From Paragonimus westermani (taxonomy: Eukaryota; Platyhelminthes; Trematoda; Plagiorchiida; Troglotrematidae), in contig QNGE01001012.1 in NCBI GenBank assembly GCA_008508345.1, positions 1-64,000 of the forward strand: 64,000 bases of DNA. The letters run 5' to 3'. The notes under the pieces were generated by a model, which did not search any database, was not told the origin of the DNA, and worked only from the letters and a program-made list of their open reading frames with translations. Position numbers and translations under genes: made by a program. Positions 10,774 through 21,769 of this stretch are shown piece by piece (within the stretch, counting starts at the first letter, position 1; every line of letters starts with the position of its first letter).

Positions 10774-12299
10774 TCGCATGTATTCGAACTGTCTGAGTAT
10801 GTTCAGCGAATTATTTGAAATCAGTCACTTCATGACGCCCAACCTTAAATGTTCACTTTCACGGAGACCTAGCTCACAGGTGATATCCATAACAGTGAAC
10901 TAAGTGTCCCGAGGTATTCAGTTTACCGGACTGAATCCGTCCAAGGAAGATTTGGGGGTTCTGCGATTCACCCTCATGAGTATTTTCCGACGCCCAGGGT
11001 TATCGGTGGCTTTTAATCCTCCTATAAATGTGACGCTCCGCGGCTTCCACTAGCACTGCCTGGCCAAGACACTTCTGATGGGTTATTTATCGTTCCCCTT
11101 CAGCTGACGTCTCCGACGACGAAGCCCTCCTGGTAAGCTTGGACAAACGGCGAGGACTACAGAGTTTTACTCATCTGCTTAATATGAGTGACCTTATTGC
11201 ATCCAAGGCAAACTGGGCACCAGTTTCTCATCATGACTGTGGAAGCGAACTGTCGACTTCATCATCAACGCTGATACGATGGCGGGCTTGGACAAAGCAC
11301 GTCGAAGCCTCGACGCGGCATCTTGTTGTTCGGATTCCCCCTCTGCTCGGCCTAGTCACTTTCAACGAGAGCCACCTAGTAGACAGTGTGATCACCAAGC
11401 AGCTACTTGGACACAGTGACCTCTCTCTGTTAGCCCTTCGTCTTACTTGTTACTGGTTACAACCAGCAAAACTATCTACAGTTTAGGACTTCCATCTGGC
11501 CGATTTTAACGGCCTGAGAACCAACCTAGGTTCACCATTCTTGACTACGGCTCTGTGGGCCAGAACTGCTGTACGTTTCGAAGCGCCATTCAGAAAACGG
11601 ACGGCTTAGTTTTACCGCGTAAACTGTGCACTTTCTCTTATCGGCCACCCCTTCCGCTCAGGATACATCGTCTCCTCGACAACCGATCCCGTTTATTAGC
11701 AAATCATAAGCTTACGGGAAACTCAGAGAACCTAAGTGCGTTCAACATATTTCGAAGCAGATGAAAACGAGAAATCCGCGGACAAACCAAAATCGTACGA
11801 GAGAAGGTCCTCATCAGAGCCGAATTTTGTAGAATGTGCGAACTATCTTTTCAGAAGCATGTGTCAAACGGCTTTCCAACTAGAAATTTTCTTTACCGTT
11901 ATGTCTTTTTTGATGCTTTATCCACACAATTGGTGTATTGTTCTATTGTTAATCGTGCGTGTGTCGTGCAGCTATTTGTAGCACCCTGAAAGGCGTGCAC
12001 CGATTACACTCACCTGAGCGTCTTTCTCACACATGTTGAGAAACGTACCATTATGATTATTACATTCGTTTGCCCCGAGCTCCTTTGTGAACTTTGACAG
12101 CAGCAGACGATAATCTTGGCATAGTTTCTCCCGAAGTTCCAGGCGTCCACATACTTGTTCTTCCATCCTGCTAGCTTTGTACAATACTTTCCATGGATAA
12201 CAAAAGCAGTCTACCGGTCACGTCACACACCGCTACTTGCGCACAATGACCGTCTGTGCAATTCCATAGCTACGGTATCGGTAAACGTCCAATCTATAA
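10774..12299. other. Unassigned DNA with a second copy of the window-start repeat
   Basis: Open frames at 11139-11486 and 11736-11981 (plus) are unrecognised. Positions 12026-12074 resemble positions 1-58 of the window. Nothing else was seen. Confidence 0.3.
12026..12074. repeat. Short dispersed repeat (copy 2 of 2)
   Basis: This is the partner of the repeat at the window start: TCTCACACATGTTGAGAAAC then TACCATTAT and an ATTATTA stretch. The match fades after the CGTTTGCC end. Confidence 0.35.
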
Positions 12300-12585
12300 A
12301 CATTTACCTACAGGGCAAACTGTATGTGCAAATGTGTGTTTGTGTTCATATACCGTTCTGAATATATGCACATATAGGTTCATACCTATGCGTATTTATG
12401 TCTGCATGAATATTCCTATGAGCATACATGCATGAACTCATTCATATGTATATGTATGCAGGCATATATGTGCACACATATTCGTGTATGAATATGTATA
12501 CATACGAATATTTAGTGATATATACAAATGTCCGTGTATCTGTGGGCATTCGTATGTATATGTATGTATAAGGTACGTGAATATT
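12300..12585. repeat. TATG-rich low-complexity tract
   Basis: The tract is a degenerate mixture of ATGT, TATG and CATA units with embedded ATGTATATGTATGCAGGC-type runs. It looks like a decayed tetranucleotide microsatellite. Open frames across it on the minus strand (Tyr/Ile/Thr-rich) are a by-product of the repeat. Confidence 0.7.
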
Positions 12586-14007
12586 TTGTGGTGCTAGCTG
12601 CTTGCTCCTGCGCCCAAAGTTTCCCTGGCCTTTTGTTAACGCGAATCCGAAGACGAAATGGGAGGACAGCGAGTCTGCGAACAAACTTTATTTATTGATT
12701 TATCCACTGCTTACAAGCGGATCTCAAAGCAGCAAGTAAGGGCGCTATATAGCTGGACGTGAGGGAACCTTGAGCACAATCGAACGACAACCATCGAAAA
12801 GGACGAATGTCAACGGAAATTCCAGTCGACCTTCAGAATTCGAACAAACGTCAGACTGGTTGGGCGGCTTCTTCGACGGCAGCAGCTGAAATATTGTTAT
12901 CCTAGTGAATGTAGCCTAGAGTAGTGAGGGTGACGCGGCTTCATTATACAAACACAAGTAAAGTTACGATACTCACGCCAACACACTAATTTTGATGTCG
13001 ATGGTTAGTAATAAATTTGCACCCATAAAGCAGTGCGATCGGGTACGCTATCACTGGGAAGGGAGTTTAGGATTTTGAGGACGCCGAAGGTGATCTCACT
13101 ACAAATGGATAAACGCAAACAAGTTTCGATATTTCCATGAGTACTTGTGTTCTGTTTTTGTATACTGCATATATTGTATGTATATATACACACACTTGCA
13201 GGTATACGGTTAGGGTTGCATATACGTACAAGATATACCATGGAACTGAACCCGGAGTCCAGACCAAAGGAGTTACCCAGCAGACCCACCTCCTTACTCG
13301 CGTCGGGTGAGCGGAGATGCATAACGAACCGCCAAGACTACAGCCAGAGGAGCTCGCTTTGCGCAGGGCGGAGTTTCTGCGCTCATTTCTAGTGAAGTCG
13401 CTTTACCCCATCGATCCAGCGTTTCAGCCACCACGGAATACAATCGATAACGGTTGTCGACATCCAGGTGTGATTTGCTTGTCACACTGACGGAAGTCAA
13501 ATAGAGCTCACGCTTGAGCATGATTACGAGTGGATTACAATGCGCCGCTCACGGTTCTACTCATACGCTACCCTTCCGGCGTAATCCAGAAGTAGTAAGA
13601 TCAGGAGGTTTGTGAGTAAAGCCTTTGTGTTAAGTCATCTCTCATTCATGAAGAAGTAAGCAGAGAAAGGCACCAACGTCAAGATCCGCACTGAGGAAAA
13701 AATGGGAAATATAGCGCAAGAAGAATTTTGGTATAGGGTAAGCGCGCCCCAGGGGGGTATGGAGTAAAGGCAAAATACATGGTTGGACCGGAACAAAACA
13801 GATAAAGCATTTATGATATAGTACACCAACAAAGCTGACGAAGTGGTAGGTTGGGAGACCACGTACATCCAAGTTTCTGAAAATGAGAGCGGGCAAGTTT
13901 CAAACCTTTGTTTATGTGAACGAGAAGAGGAAGGACACGAAGGTATAACTTGCTTGACGATAAAGTGCTCGTTGTCTCTTCGCATTGTAGGTGAACTGGC
14001 AACCTAC
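12586..14007. other. Unassigned DNA, possibly including the 3' end of the minus-strand non-LTR element
   Basis: A short TATATATACACACAC run lies at about 13175-13195. A 116-codon minus-strand frame at 13635-13985 lies just downstream of the APE-type element and may be its untranslated 3' end. No poly-A-type tail on that strand was recognised. Confidence 0.3.
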
Positions 14008-16975
14008 TCATCTTAAACCGCCTGAACACTTACGGTTGCACACATCACAACGCCGTATAGTTATGTCATCGCAACCCATCACATCGAAAGTTCCCTCGCA
14101 TACTGCGCGCTTCCGTTCACGGTCCCGCAATTGTTTTACATCGAACTTGCGGAAGCCTGCCCAGATAACAATTCTCCAGACTACCTGGCTTAACGTCAAG
14201 TCTTTATAACATCTAGAAATTAATATCAGAACACAAAAGGCTTACCTGGATAGCATCCTGATATGTATGCGTGTGGCCACCAGGATTTCGATTATCCGAT
14301 TTCAGTTATCTATACAGCAGTTGTTTTGGAATACGGTCTCACTCATCCGACGAAGGTGGATCAGTCAGAGAGGCTGGTTTAACATCGGCATGGCTACCAC
14401 CCAGCTTATTTCTGCTCGCCAAAGTACCTCAGTAGTCGAAAATATGTCCAACCACTAAATACCTTGGATGCATCTCAGACATTAACCGGAAACCGCTCAG
14501 ATAGCTCACGTTCCACTGAAACAATTTCTACGTCTCAACATCGTACAGCAATCAAGACAGTACCACTGGGCGGTAGACCCAGAGCTTGGTAGCCATCTTT
14601 GAGCTACGATTCTTTCAGACACGCCGTTCAAGACTTGTGGAAATTGCACTAGCCTTCGCTACGTGAGTTCGCAACTCGCGGTCAGCGAACTGATCTGTGA
14701 ATAAGTTGCCACACAAGTGGCGAAAATTTGCACAGCTGTCAACATCTCCACTGGTGCGAATTCCAGACACGCATGCAGGAAACAGCGCCTCCGCCCGGAG
14801 AAAGCTAAAAGGAAGAAAATTTCTTAACTGTGTTGACACTCAATCCAAATTCGGGTGTCATGGTCACGAAAGTCGTGGCCAACCACTGCAGTTCGTCTTC
14901 GCTCTGCGTGTGCAGCGCGCTGTCGTCTACGTGAAACGTTTGCACATCGTTGAGTAATTTAACTGGAGTGGGGTGCCGAAACGTCGAACATTCGGTAGGC
15001 GCTCCTCTGTCCGGTACTCGATCACAACGCTGTCCTCCGCTGACTCCTGGAGATCAACTGTTAGCGTAGCAGTCAAAAATAATCTAAGTAGGGATATGAC
15101 TAGGACATGCTCGTTACAATTTTAACATCGTTATGGATAAATCCGCACGGCTGTAATCTCGCCGTCATCCCCAAACGTAAAATTGGAATTAAACTGGCAT
15201 ACTTACCTGAGCAGTCAAACTGGTTGCGTTCTCCGCAATTCCCGTGAAGTTGTCAAGCAGCAAACAGCAGGTCGATGGTACTGTGACCCTCCCGGAATCC
15301 ACAATACTCCTGAGAAACGCTGGACTTCAAGACGTTCGCATTTATTGGGGTGGGGGGATTTCAGCGAGCACCTTCCCAGCGCACTTTAGAAGACTAATGT
15401 TCCGATAACTGTCGGGGCAATATTCACAACCGCTACCTCTAAACAAAGGCGACATCAGGGCATCCTTGAAATCTCGCAGTATTTCTTCCCGCTTCAATAT
15501 ATATTGACCCAGCTGGGGGTAAAGTGCGTTCCAACACCGGTGGCCACTCTTCAAAAATTCACTTGCCCATCCATCCATGCTTGCAGCCTTTTCATCGAGC
15601 AATTCTCGGATCGCCCTTTGCACCTCTGGAAAATCGGAGGGACAACAACGGAGGATTTGACAAAGTGTTGCAACAGGATATCCACTGTCACCCAGTCAAC
15701 GGTGGCACAACGGTTGCGCAGGCTATCAATTCGTTTTCGCCAGACTTCTATGATGCCCTCTGGCAGTGTGCACGAACAGCCGGTATGCACAAAAACCGCT
15801 CTTTTGGTGAACCAAACGTGTGGATCAAAAATCGTTCTAAGCGAATTGGACAACTCCTTGAGTTCTTGGTCGTCGCTGTAGCTCTGCAGCTGCACACCAT
15901 TCTCCCTCCCCCAGTCGTCCCTGACCTTGTGGAGACATTCAGCCAGTTCAGGACAAACACTCAAAAATGTCACTGTCTTGTCGCCATTGTTCGGGGACAC
16001 TGTGGGAGCGGCAAACACCGCAATCTCCTCGCGTACCAAATTAGAGATAACCGTGTTACCGCTGTCGAAAAATTTCAGGCGTTTCTAGCATTCGGCAACG
16101 ATCGTCTCTTGGTGGCTGATGCGGTGATCTTTCTCTCACGGTGCTGCCATATATCTTCAGAGGTAGTGGAAACAAGAGCGTTTAGCACTTGCGCTGCATG
16201 GGCAGGATGAAAAGCGACCCTCGTTTCACAGTTCTCCGACAGTTTGACACCCATGTTCTACCTCTGTCCGGACGATCTACAATAAACAGGCTTGGACACT
16301 TGGGTGAACAATTTGGTACAGACCATTCTGTGATCGGTGCTATATTCAGCACATCGCTCGCGTGATAGGCACTCCATGAATGTTGCGTCGATGCACGAAC
16401 ACGCGATGGAAAAATTGGTTGTGGCCATTTGTGGTGTTGTTGGCATACAGCTAGAATCGGGTGTTTGACTGCTTGTGTTTGACTGAACTAATGCAATTGT
16501 GTACAAGGACTTCTGGTCAGTCTAACAAATCGCACCCAGATCGCGCGTTTAAGCTACCCAAAACAAATAGTCGGTTAATCACCGGCTCCGACCGGATTGT
16601 GGCGGACAGCTGGTCATAGAACTGGCCCTTTGTATCTTCACTGTGAAACATAGATGGACCCTGAACAATGACAAATGTGGCACACTTAATCGACCGAGTG
16701 GTAAACGGTTTGCCTATCATGAAAGCTTTGATGTAGTCGGCGTCCACAAAACAGACACCACTCTCACGATCACCGTATGTCGGGTACCCTATTCATTGGA
16801 TAGAATGCCCAGCACGTGCTTCTCAGAACTAACCATGGTCTGCAAGCCTTGTCACACCCAAGGCTGCTACGTTGATTCCATGCGGGCTCAGTTCCATAAC
16901 GATCAGCGCGGTTCAGCGTTCTGGCAGTCCTGTGGTGCTGCGTTGATCCAGCAACGTGCACACATTCTGTGTCTC
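14008..16975 (-). pseudogene. APE-type non-LTR retrotransposon (endonuclease plus RT), nearly complete, multiply broken
   Basis: Read on the minus strand, fragments of a whole endonuclease-RT protein follow in order. The endonuclease has NVCTLLDQRS (from 16966), TALIVMELSPHGINVAAL, YDQLSATIRSEP with LGSLNARSG (family GDFNARVG, about 16544-16562) and the STDH motif (16330-16341). The RT starts with WVTVDILLQHF, AIRELLDEKAASMDG, PLFRGSG and SYRNISLLKCAGKVLAEI (to 15345). It continues with CGFREGHSTIDLLFAA (about 15250-15295) and a degraded catalytic box HVDD (14922-14933; family FADD) followed by EFGLSVNTVKK. Downstream lie RTHVAKASAISTSL, a VLWRAEIS block, SDNRNPGGH, and a CDVCNRKC remnant of the terminal zinc finger near 14040. 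There are at least eight frameshifts or stops. RTE-like and CR1-like clades are both possible. Confidence 0.85.
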
Positions 16976-17416
16976 GCTGGAAAGCGCCTTGACTCTCCGG
17001 GATTGTCTCAGAGTAGTCGCCGACTTACTGGTGCTACAGTGGGCACTGTCTGCTTTGGGATTTTTGCTGGTGAGGTCATATGCGGGGGGAGACCGGGAGG
17101 GTTAGGCAGCAGCATATTTTGCTCACTCACCCGGTTTATTCTGCGTGACGGTCGACGCGATGTGGTACTTGGTATACGTTGTATAATTACGGTTTGTATG
17201 GACCTTGGATACTGCCAGCTCACTTAGACCTTGAATTCTACCCATAGAGCTTGATTTCTTCGGTTATCGCGGGGAAGTTTTCTTTACGGCACATTCCGCT
17301 TTATCATCTTGGCACGTGATGCGGAAATTGAAATCGCTGAAGTGTGTGTTGAGGACTTACATTTGTTTGTTTTAACTGACCATTAACTGAAGACGACCTT
17401 GACGTGCGTTGTTTTG

Positions 17417-17703
17417 TGTAACGCGCAACCGAAACCAGCTAGCGCGCACGAGTTGAATTTGAGTTGTGTAATGAAGCGTGCTGCTCTGTTGTCAGTGCCG
17501 TTTTAGTTCACGTTTGTGTAAGTCGTGTGCATGGCTTACTGGGCCTCTAGCTCATGCTTGTTTGTATTGTTCCTCTTTTCAGGACTGTTGTTCGAAACCC
17601 TACTTCGGAAGAAGGCTGATCCACGATGCCTCCATATTGCTCCAAGTTCGGGTCACAAGTGCTACGGACATTCTGAGCGGAAGCGGCTGGCCTGCATGTT
17701 ACA
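17417..17703 (+). repeat. Gypsy-type LTR with intact TGTAAC/GTTACA ends
   Basis: This 287-bp copy is the best preserved of three related LTRs. It begins TGTAAC (17417-17422) and ends GTTACA (17698-17703), a perfect 6-bp terminal inverted repeat. The interior shares GCGCGCACG, GAATTTG, TTTTCAGGACTGTTG and CGGCTGG with the copies at 6515-6785 and 3276-3556. A TGG two bases after the end could be the start of a primer binding site, but no gag or pol sequence was recognised downstream. It is a solo LTR or the 5' end of a lost element. Confidence 0.8.
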
Positions 17704-20204
17704 TTTGGAAGTTCGGCACGACTGCTGCTATGGTTGCTTGCTTGTTAGCAAATGGATGCCGAAATGATGTATATCTGTACAATTATGCGGAAACTACTTG
17801 TCAAATCAACAAAATGATGTTTTTTGTGATATTATGTCGCGGCTTTCAAGATGATATTTGGGAATCATGGTCTAATCGAAGAATGTTCCTTCACGTATGC
17901 GTACAAAACTTTCTTGCAGATATCAGATTTGATGGATAGTATGACGGTAACTTTGTCTGATACACGGCTTCGGTCATCTGGAAGGACACCCAGAACGTAC
18001 ACAAAGCAAAGGCTACATTCCGTGCTGAAGGAAGGCGGAGGTAGTGTGTGCCATTTTCCACAGACTTCAAATAGATCATTCATGTCGATTCCTTCACGTG
18101 TTCGTTCTCAGTGACTTCACTCGTCCACCTACGTTTAAGCGTGTTTTAACATACCATATGGCTTGCCTCTACACACGAGCAAGGACAAACGGATGAAGCA
18201 GTCAAGTGTTTAAGCGTGGCGTACCGTTTCCCTTCACTCGTTTGCTACGACAGTTTCGCGGAACTTTTGCGGGCTTTCAAGTGATAATTGCTTCTCGTTT
18301 TCGTTAGTTCAACAGGTCACTTTGTCCGCGTTCCAAATTGATCCTTGCTCCATGTAAAGTTCACAACAGTGGCAGCAGCGAATGACTAAAACATGCCATA
18401 GGTATGCCCAATATAACCGGAAAACTCCGCTGATTCGCCCAATTTTGGCGCACATTCTTACGATGTAATATGTTCATGAGTGTATTTTACGTTTTCAGCT
18501 CTATAAAAACTTGGTTCTCATGATCCAACAGCGGCTCGACGGTGGAAATGATAATCGTGTTTAGTTGCACTTAAAATCCAAGGAAAGCATGTCTTGCTAC
18601 GTCGACGGCATCACTCTTTGTTATAATCGACCAATAATTCTCTGGAATGCAACCTCTCCTCAGTTTTCCATTGATCGCTATGCCGTCCAGCTACCGCACG
18701 TTCTCTGCTTACGTTTTTGGAAGATTAAAACAAAAGCATTTCTATAAACAAAATTCAACGATTTCACAAATTGAAACATGTCACGAAATTATGGACACTT
18801 CAGCGACTCAAAAACCGTTTTTGCCTTGCAGATTACACAAATATTTACAGCCTACCGATTACGTGCAGCTGCCCAGATCTAGGGATTAGAATGACTGGGG
18901 CCCTCCACAAAAACATTTGGCTCAAAAGCCTGTGCCGCAAGGCAACGGATGACACATGAGGCGACACACGATCGCAACAACATCGACCGCGGTCAACGAC
19001 CAGATTGCAATGGCTACACAAAGGCCGGACAACCAAACATCTATGTGACGAAAATAATTATGTCACTTAAGTGACATGCCTTGTCTCCTTTTCTCATACA
19101 ATTGTTTTATTATGCTACTATCCTGTACGGTTAAGAACGTACGATTCAAAAACATACGTACAGGTGTCCCAGCAAGCTACGGCAATCAAAGAATTTGGCT
19201 CACAGAGGGTGTTCATAGGTGTCCAAGATGACCACCACAGTATCTCGAATTACGATTATCCGGGAAGCAAGGATAGCTCGGAGTTACCATTGACTGCTGA
19301 AGCTCGATCGAGGCTGCGACAATGTTCGTAGTATAACGGAGCTAAGGGAAAACCGGTGAGGGATCCGTCAAGCGACTGTACCACAGAGAAGAGAGCAGAT
19401 TAGGTGGTACCAAAAACGTTGTTGTGCAAAAGTGAAGCATTGTTAGTAAACAGAAATAAGAAAGAATTCTACGCTTTCGCGGATTCGCCCCTTTCACTTC
19501 CATAAGATTTTTTGAAGCATCTGGTACTAATGCATGTTCGACCTGTCAACTTTGAAGCTGCGGAAAGTGCGAAATTTCATAATTTAACAATAAAATAAAA
19601 CAAAGAAGCCCGAAAGTTTTTCCTTCTACTTTAGACTCAAACACCAGGGTGTGATTTATGTGATGAGTTACAGATTCAGCTAAGAGATCGACTCATTGCA
19701 GGGATCAGCGCCTTTAGTCTTCAACAGAATTTGTTGCTACTGAAGCAGGCATTTTTCCAGTCTGCCAGAGCTGTCTGTGAAAAGTTTCAGGATGTAAAGG
19801 CCGTGGTGAATGAAAAAACAGCTGTGATGTGACGCTAAAACTGCTGTGGAGCAGCCGCATCAACAACAGCAGCAGTTCGAAAGGGTAACCTGTCAGGGTA
19901 ATACTGCAGCTGAACCACATCCTTGTAATCCAAATTCTCTCCAACGTTGGGATAACTGAAAAACCTTGTGACCATAAACATTCGTGACTTGAGTGCCCAT
20001 TTCGCAATTCCAAGTGCCCCAAATATGACAAGATAGGTCACATTCAGACTGTCTGTCGTAGTTCAGAGACATGTCTAGTCCAGAGTTCCTATTCTTGGCG
20101 AATGTGAAATTTCACTCACAGACAGGCAATCCATCACTAGTATATGCCACTTTTTGTTGCTAATTCTGGCTTATTTATTATCAGTCTTAAGTGCATGAGA
20201 ACTT
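17704..20204. other. Unassigned DNA between the LTR and the CR1-like RT
   Basis: Short frames at 17851-18114 (plus), 17865-18083 (minus), 18565-18889 (plus), 18845-19036 (minus) and 19714-20031 (minus) were read and match no family I know. No tandem repeat or RNA gene was seen. Some of it may be internal sequence of the element whose LTR lies at 17417-17703. Confidence 0.3.
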
Positions 20205-21052
20205 CAAAGCTCTACTCTAATTGAGGTCAACGACCTTCCGAACGATATTTGCAGCAACGCCCTCTTATACGCAGACGACCTAAAAATCAAGAATGCCACC
20301 TATCCCAGTGCACTACAGGTTGATGTTGACGCGATCAAGCGCTGTTCGGACTTTGGAGTTTCCCACTAAATGACAATCAGTGTGATAACATGTCATTCGG
20401 TGATGACTCTGGAAATGCCTTCATGATCCATAGTGCATTTAGCGCAGTAGGTATCGTGAAGATCGACCTGAAGAAAAATCTGGGCACCGGTTATCGTCTA
20501 ATTTATCTTTCGCGTATCACCGTGAGATGACGGCAGAAAATGAATTGGTCGCCGTTAGGATTATTAAACTCACTCTCCCCCGCATAGACAAGAAGACGTT
20601 ACGAACGCCTTACGGGGTTTATACAAGACCGCTCCTCAAGTATGATTATCAGGTCGTGTAAACCGGCCTGAAGAAAGACATATTAGCTGTTCAGTGTATC
20701 CAGCATGCGGCTACAAAGCTAGTCGCGGGTCTGAGCAATGACACTTACGAGTCTGGACTTGAAGTTCTTGATCTGTACCCACTTGAATTTCGAAGACTCA
20801 GCGATGGTCCAACTCACAATTTTCTTTAGAGCAGGCCTCGTAGAACAGTCCATCATTGTAATGAATGATAGCAGCCGACGCGGACATAACAGGAAGCTTC
20901 TCAAGATTTGTCTTCAAACCTTCCTTAGGCAGCCGTTCTTTTCTTACAGGGTTATTAACTATTGGAACCGCCTTCCTTCTGAGGTTGTCAGCAGCGCTTC
21001 TAGGGATCGTTTTAAAACTTTGCTTGATTCTCGCTCATCCAAAAATTCATAG
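20205..21052 (+). pseudogene. CR1-like non-LTR retrotransposon, 3' half of RT
   Basis: The 5'-truncated RT begins just before the catalytic block: STLIEVNDLPNDIC, then LLYADDLKI with an intact YADD at 20268-20279, ALQVDVDAIKRCSDF. After stops and frameshifts it resumes with [40 protein letters not shown] and [14 protein letters not shown]. The last frame (20738-21052) ends RGHNRKL ... FFSYRVINYWNRLPSEVV ... RFKTLLDS, the C-terminus shared by CR1/Rex/Jockey-group elements. Its normal role is target-primed reverse transcription; this copy lacks the endonuclease and most of the fingers, and its frame is broken. Confidence 0.88.
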
Positions 21053-21160
21053 GCGAGTATTCTTACTCTGTTCTTGGTATGCGCTGTGATCCTCAGGAGC
21101 GGTGCTGCACTCTGTTTTCAATGACTGCTTCTCAGATCAAAAGACGCCCACCGAAACTGA

Positions 21161-21769
21161 TTAGAAGAGACCGACTGGATCCGAAAACGTTGGGCCTCTG
21201 CCTTGAACCCGTGTAGCAATCGCTAAGCCGCTGAGTTTTTCGTTAAATATTCTGAAATTATAACTTCCGTTTCTGGGTCTCCCAGGTAACACGACCCTCT
21301 TTTGAGTGTCTTTTGGTCGTCTTCTGAGTGTCTTGACTGAACACTTGAAAAACACTAGGAACACGGTCGGGTGATAAAGATTCCCGTACACCTTATTTCG
21401 TTGCAAACGTTCGCCGGCTAACTTTGTGAAAGTCCTGATTGATGAATACGCTTCATTTCCGGGCTGCACCCCGATCACTTCACGCATTAGCGCAGCGGTA
21501 TCGATATATCGGTAATATTTTAGAACAAACGGTTTCCAGAGAGAAACATGTAATGTAAAGTCATGAAATGTATATAATTGGTGAACATGGGGAAATGATG
21601 GTTTTACTGAGAGGTCTCTGAAGCTACGAATGGAAATCATGTTCAAGAACAAGCGAGTATGGACATATTTGAGATTTGCTGCAGCAAGCAGTCTGCTTTC
21701 TTTGCACATCGCCGTCATCATCAGATGAAAGGCGATGAGCAATCTTATGGATGTAATAAAAGCTGTCAC
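21161..21769 (-). CDS. Unrecognised 202-codon open frame
   Basis: This is one of the longest uninterrupted frames in the window. The predicted protein has no signal peptide or membrane segment that I can see, and its last third is basic (KTLRRRPKDTQKR, LPGRPRNG). It matches no family I know. The coding strand carries two copies of GACACTC(A/G)(A/G)AAGA (21299-21332), a motif also found at non-coding sites, which argues that the frame is a fortuitous part of a repeat. It lies 110 bp after the CR1-like RT, on the other strand. Start chosen as the first ATG only. Confidence 0.2.
   Translation of the reverse strand: MTAFITSIRLLIAFHLMMTAMCKESRLLAAANLKYVHTRLFLNMISIRSFRDLSVKPSFPHVHQLYTFHDFTLHVSLWKPFVLKYYRYIDTAALMREVIGVQPGNEAYSSIRTFTKLAGERLQRNKVYGNLYHPTVFLVFFKCSVKTLRRRPKDTQKRVVLPGRPRNGSYNFRIFNEKLSGLAIATRVQGRGPTFSDPVGLF

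Noticed and set aside
12442..12684. Tyr/Ile-rich minus-strand reading frame.
   Set aside because: It is mostly a translation of the TATG-rich low-complexity tract.
21707..21737. 7-bp hairpin CATCGCC/GGCGATG with a 17-base loop.
   Set aside because: Short stem with a long loop; expected by chance and no supporting context.
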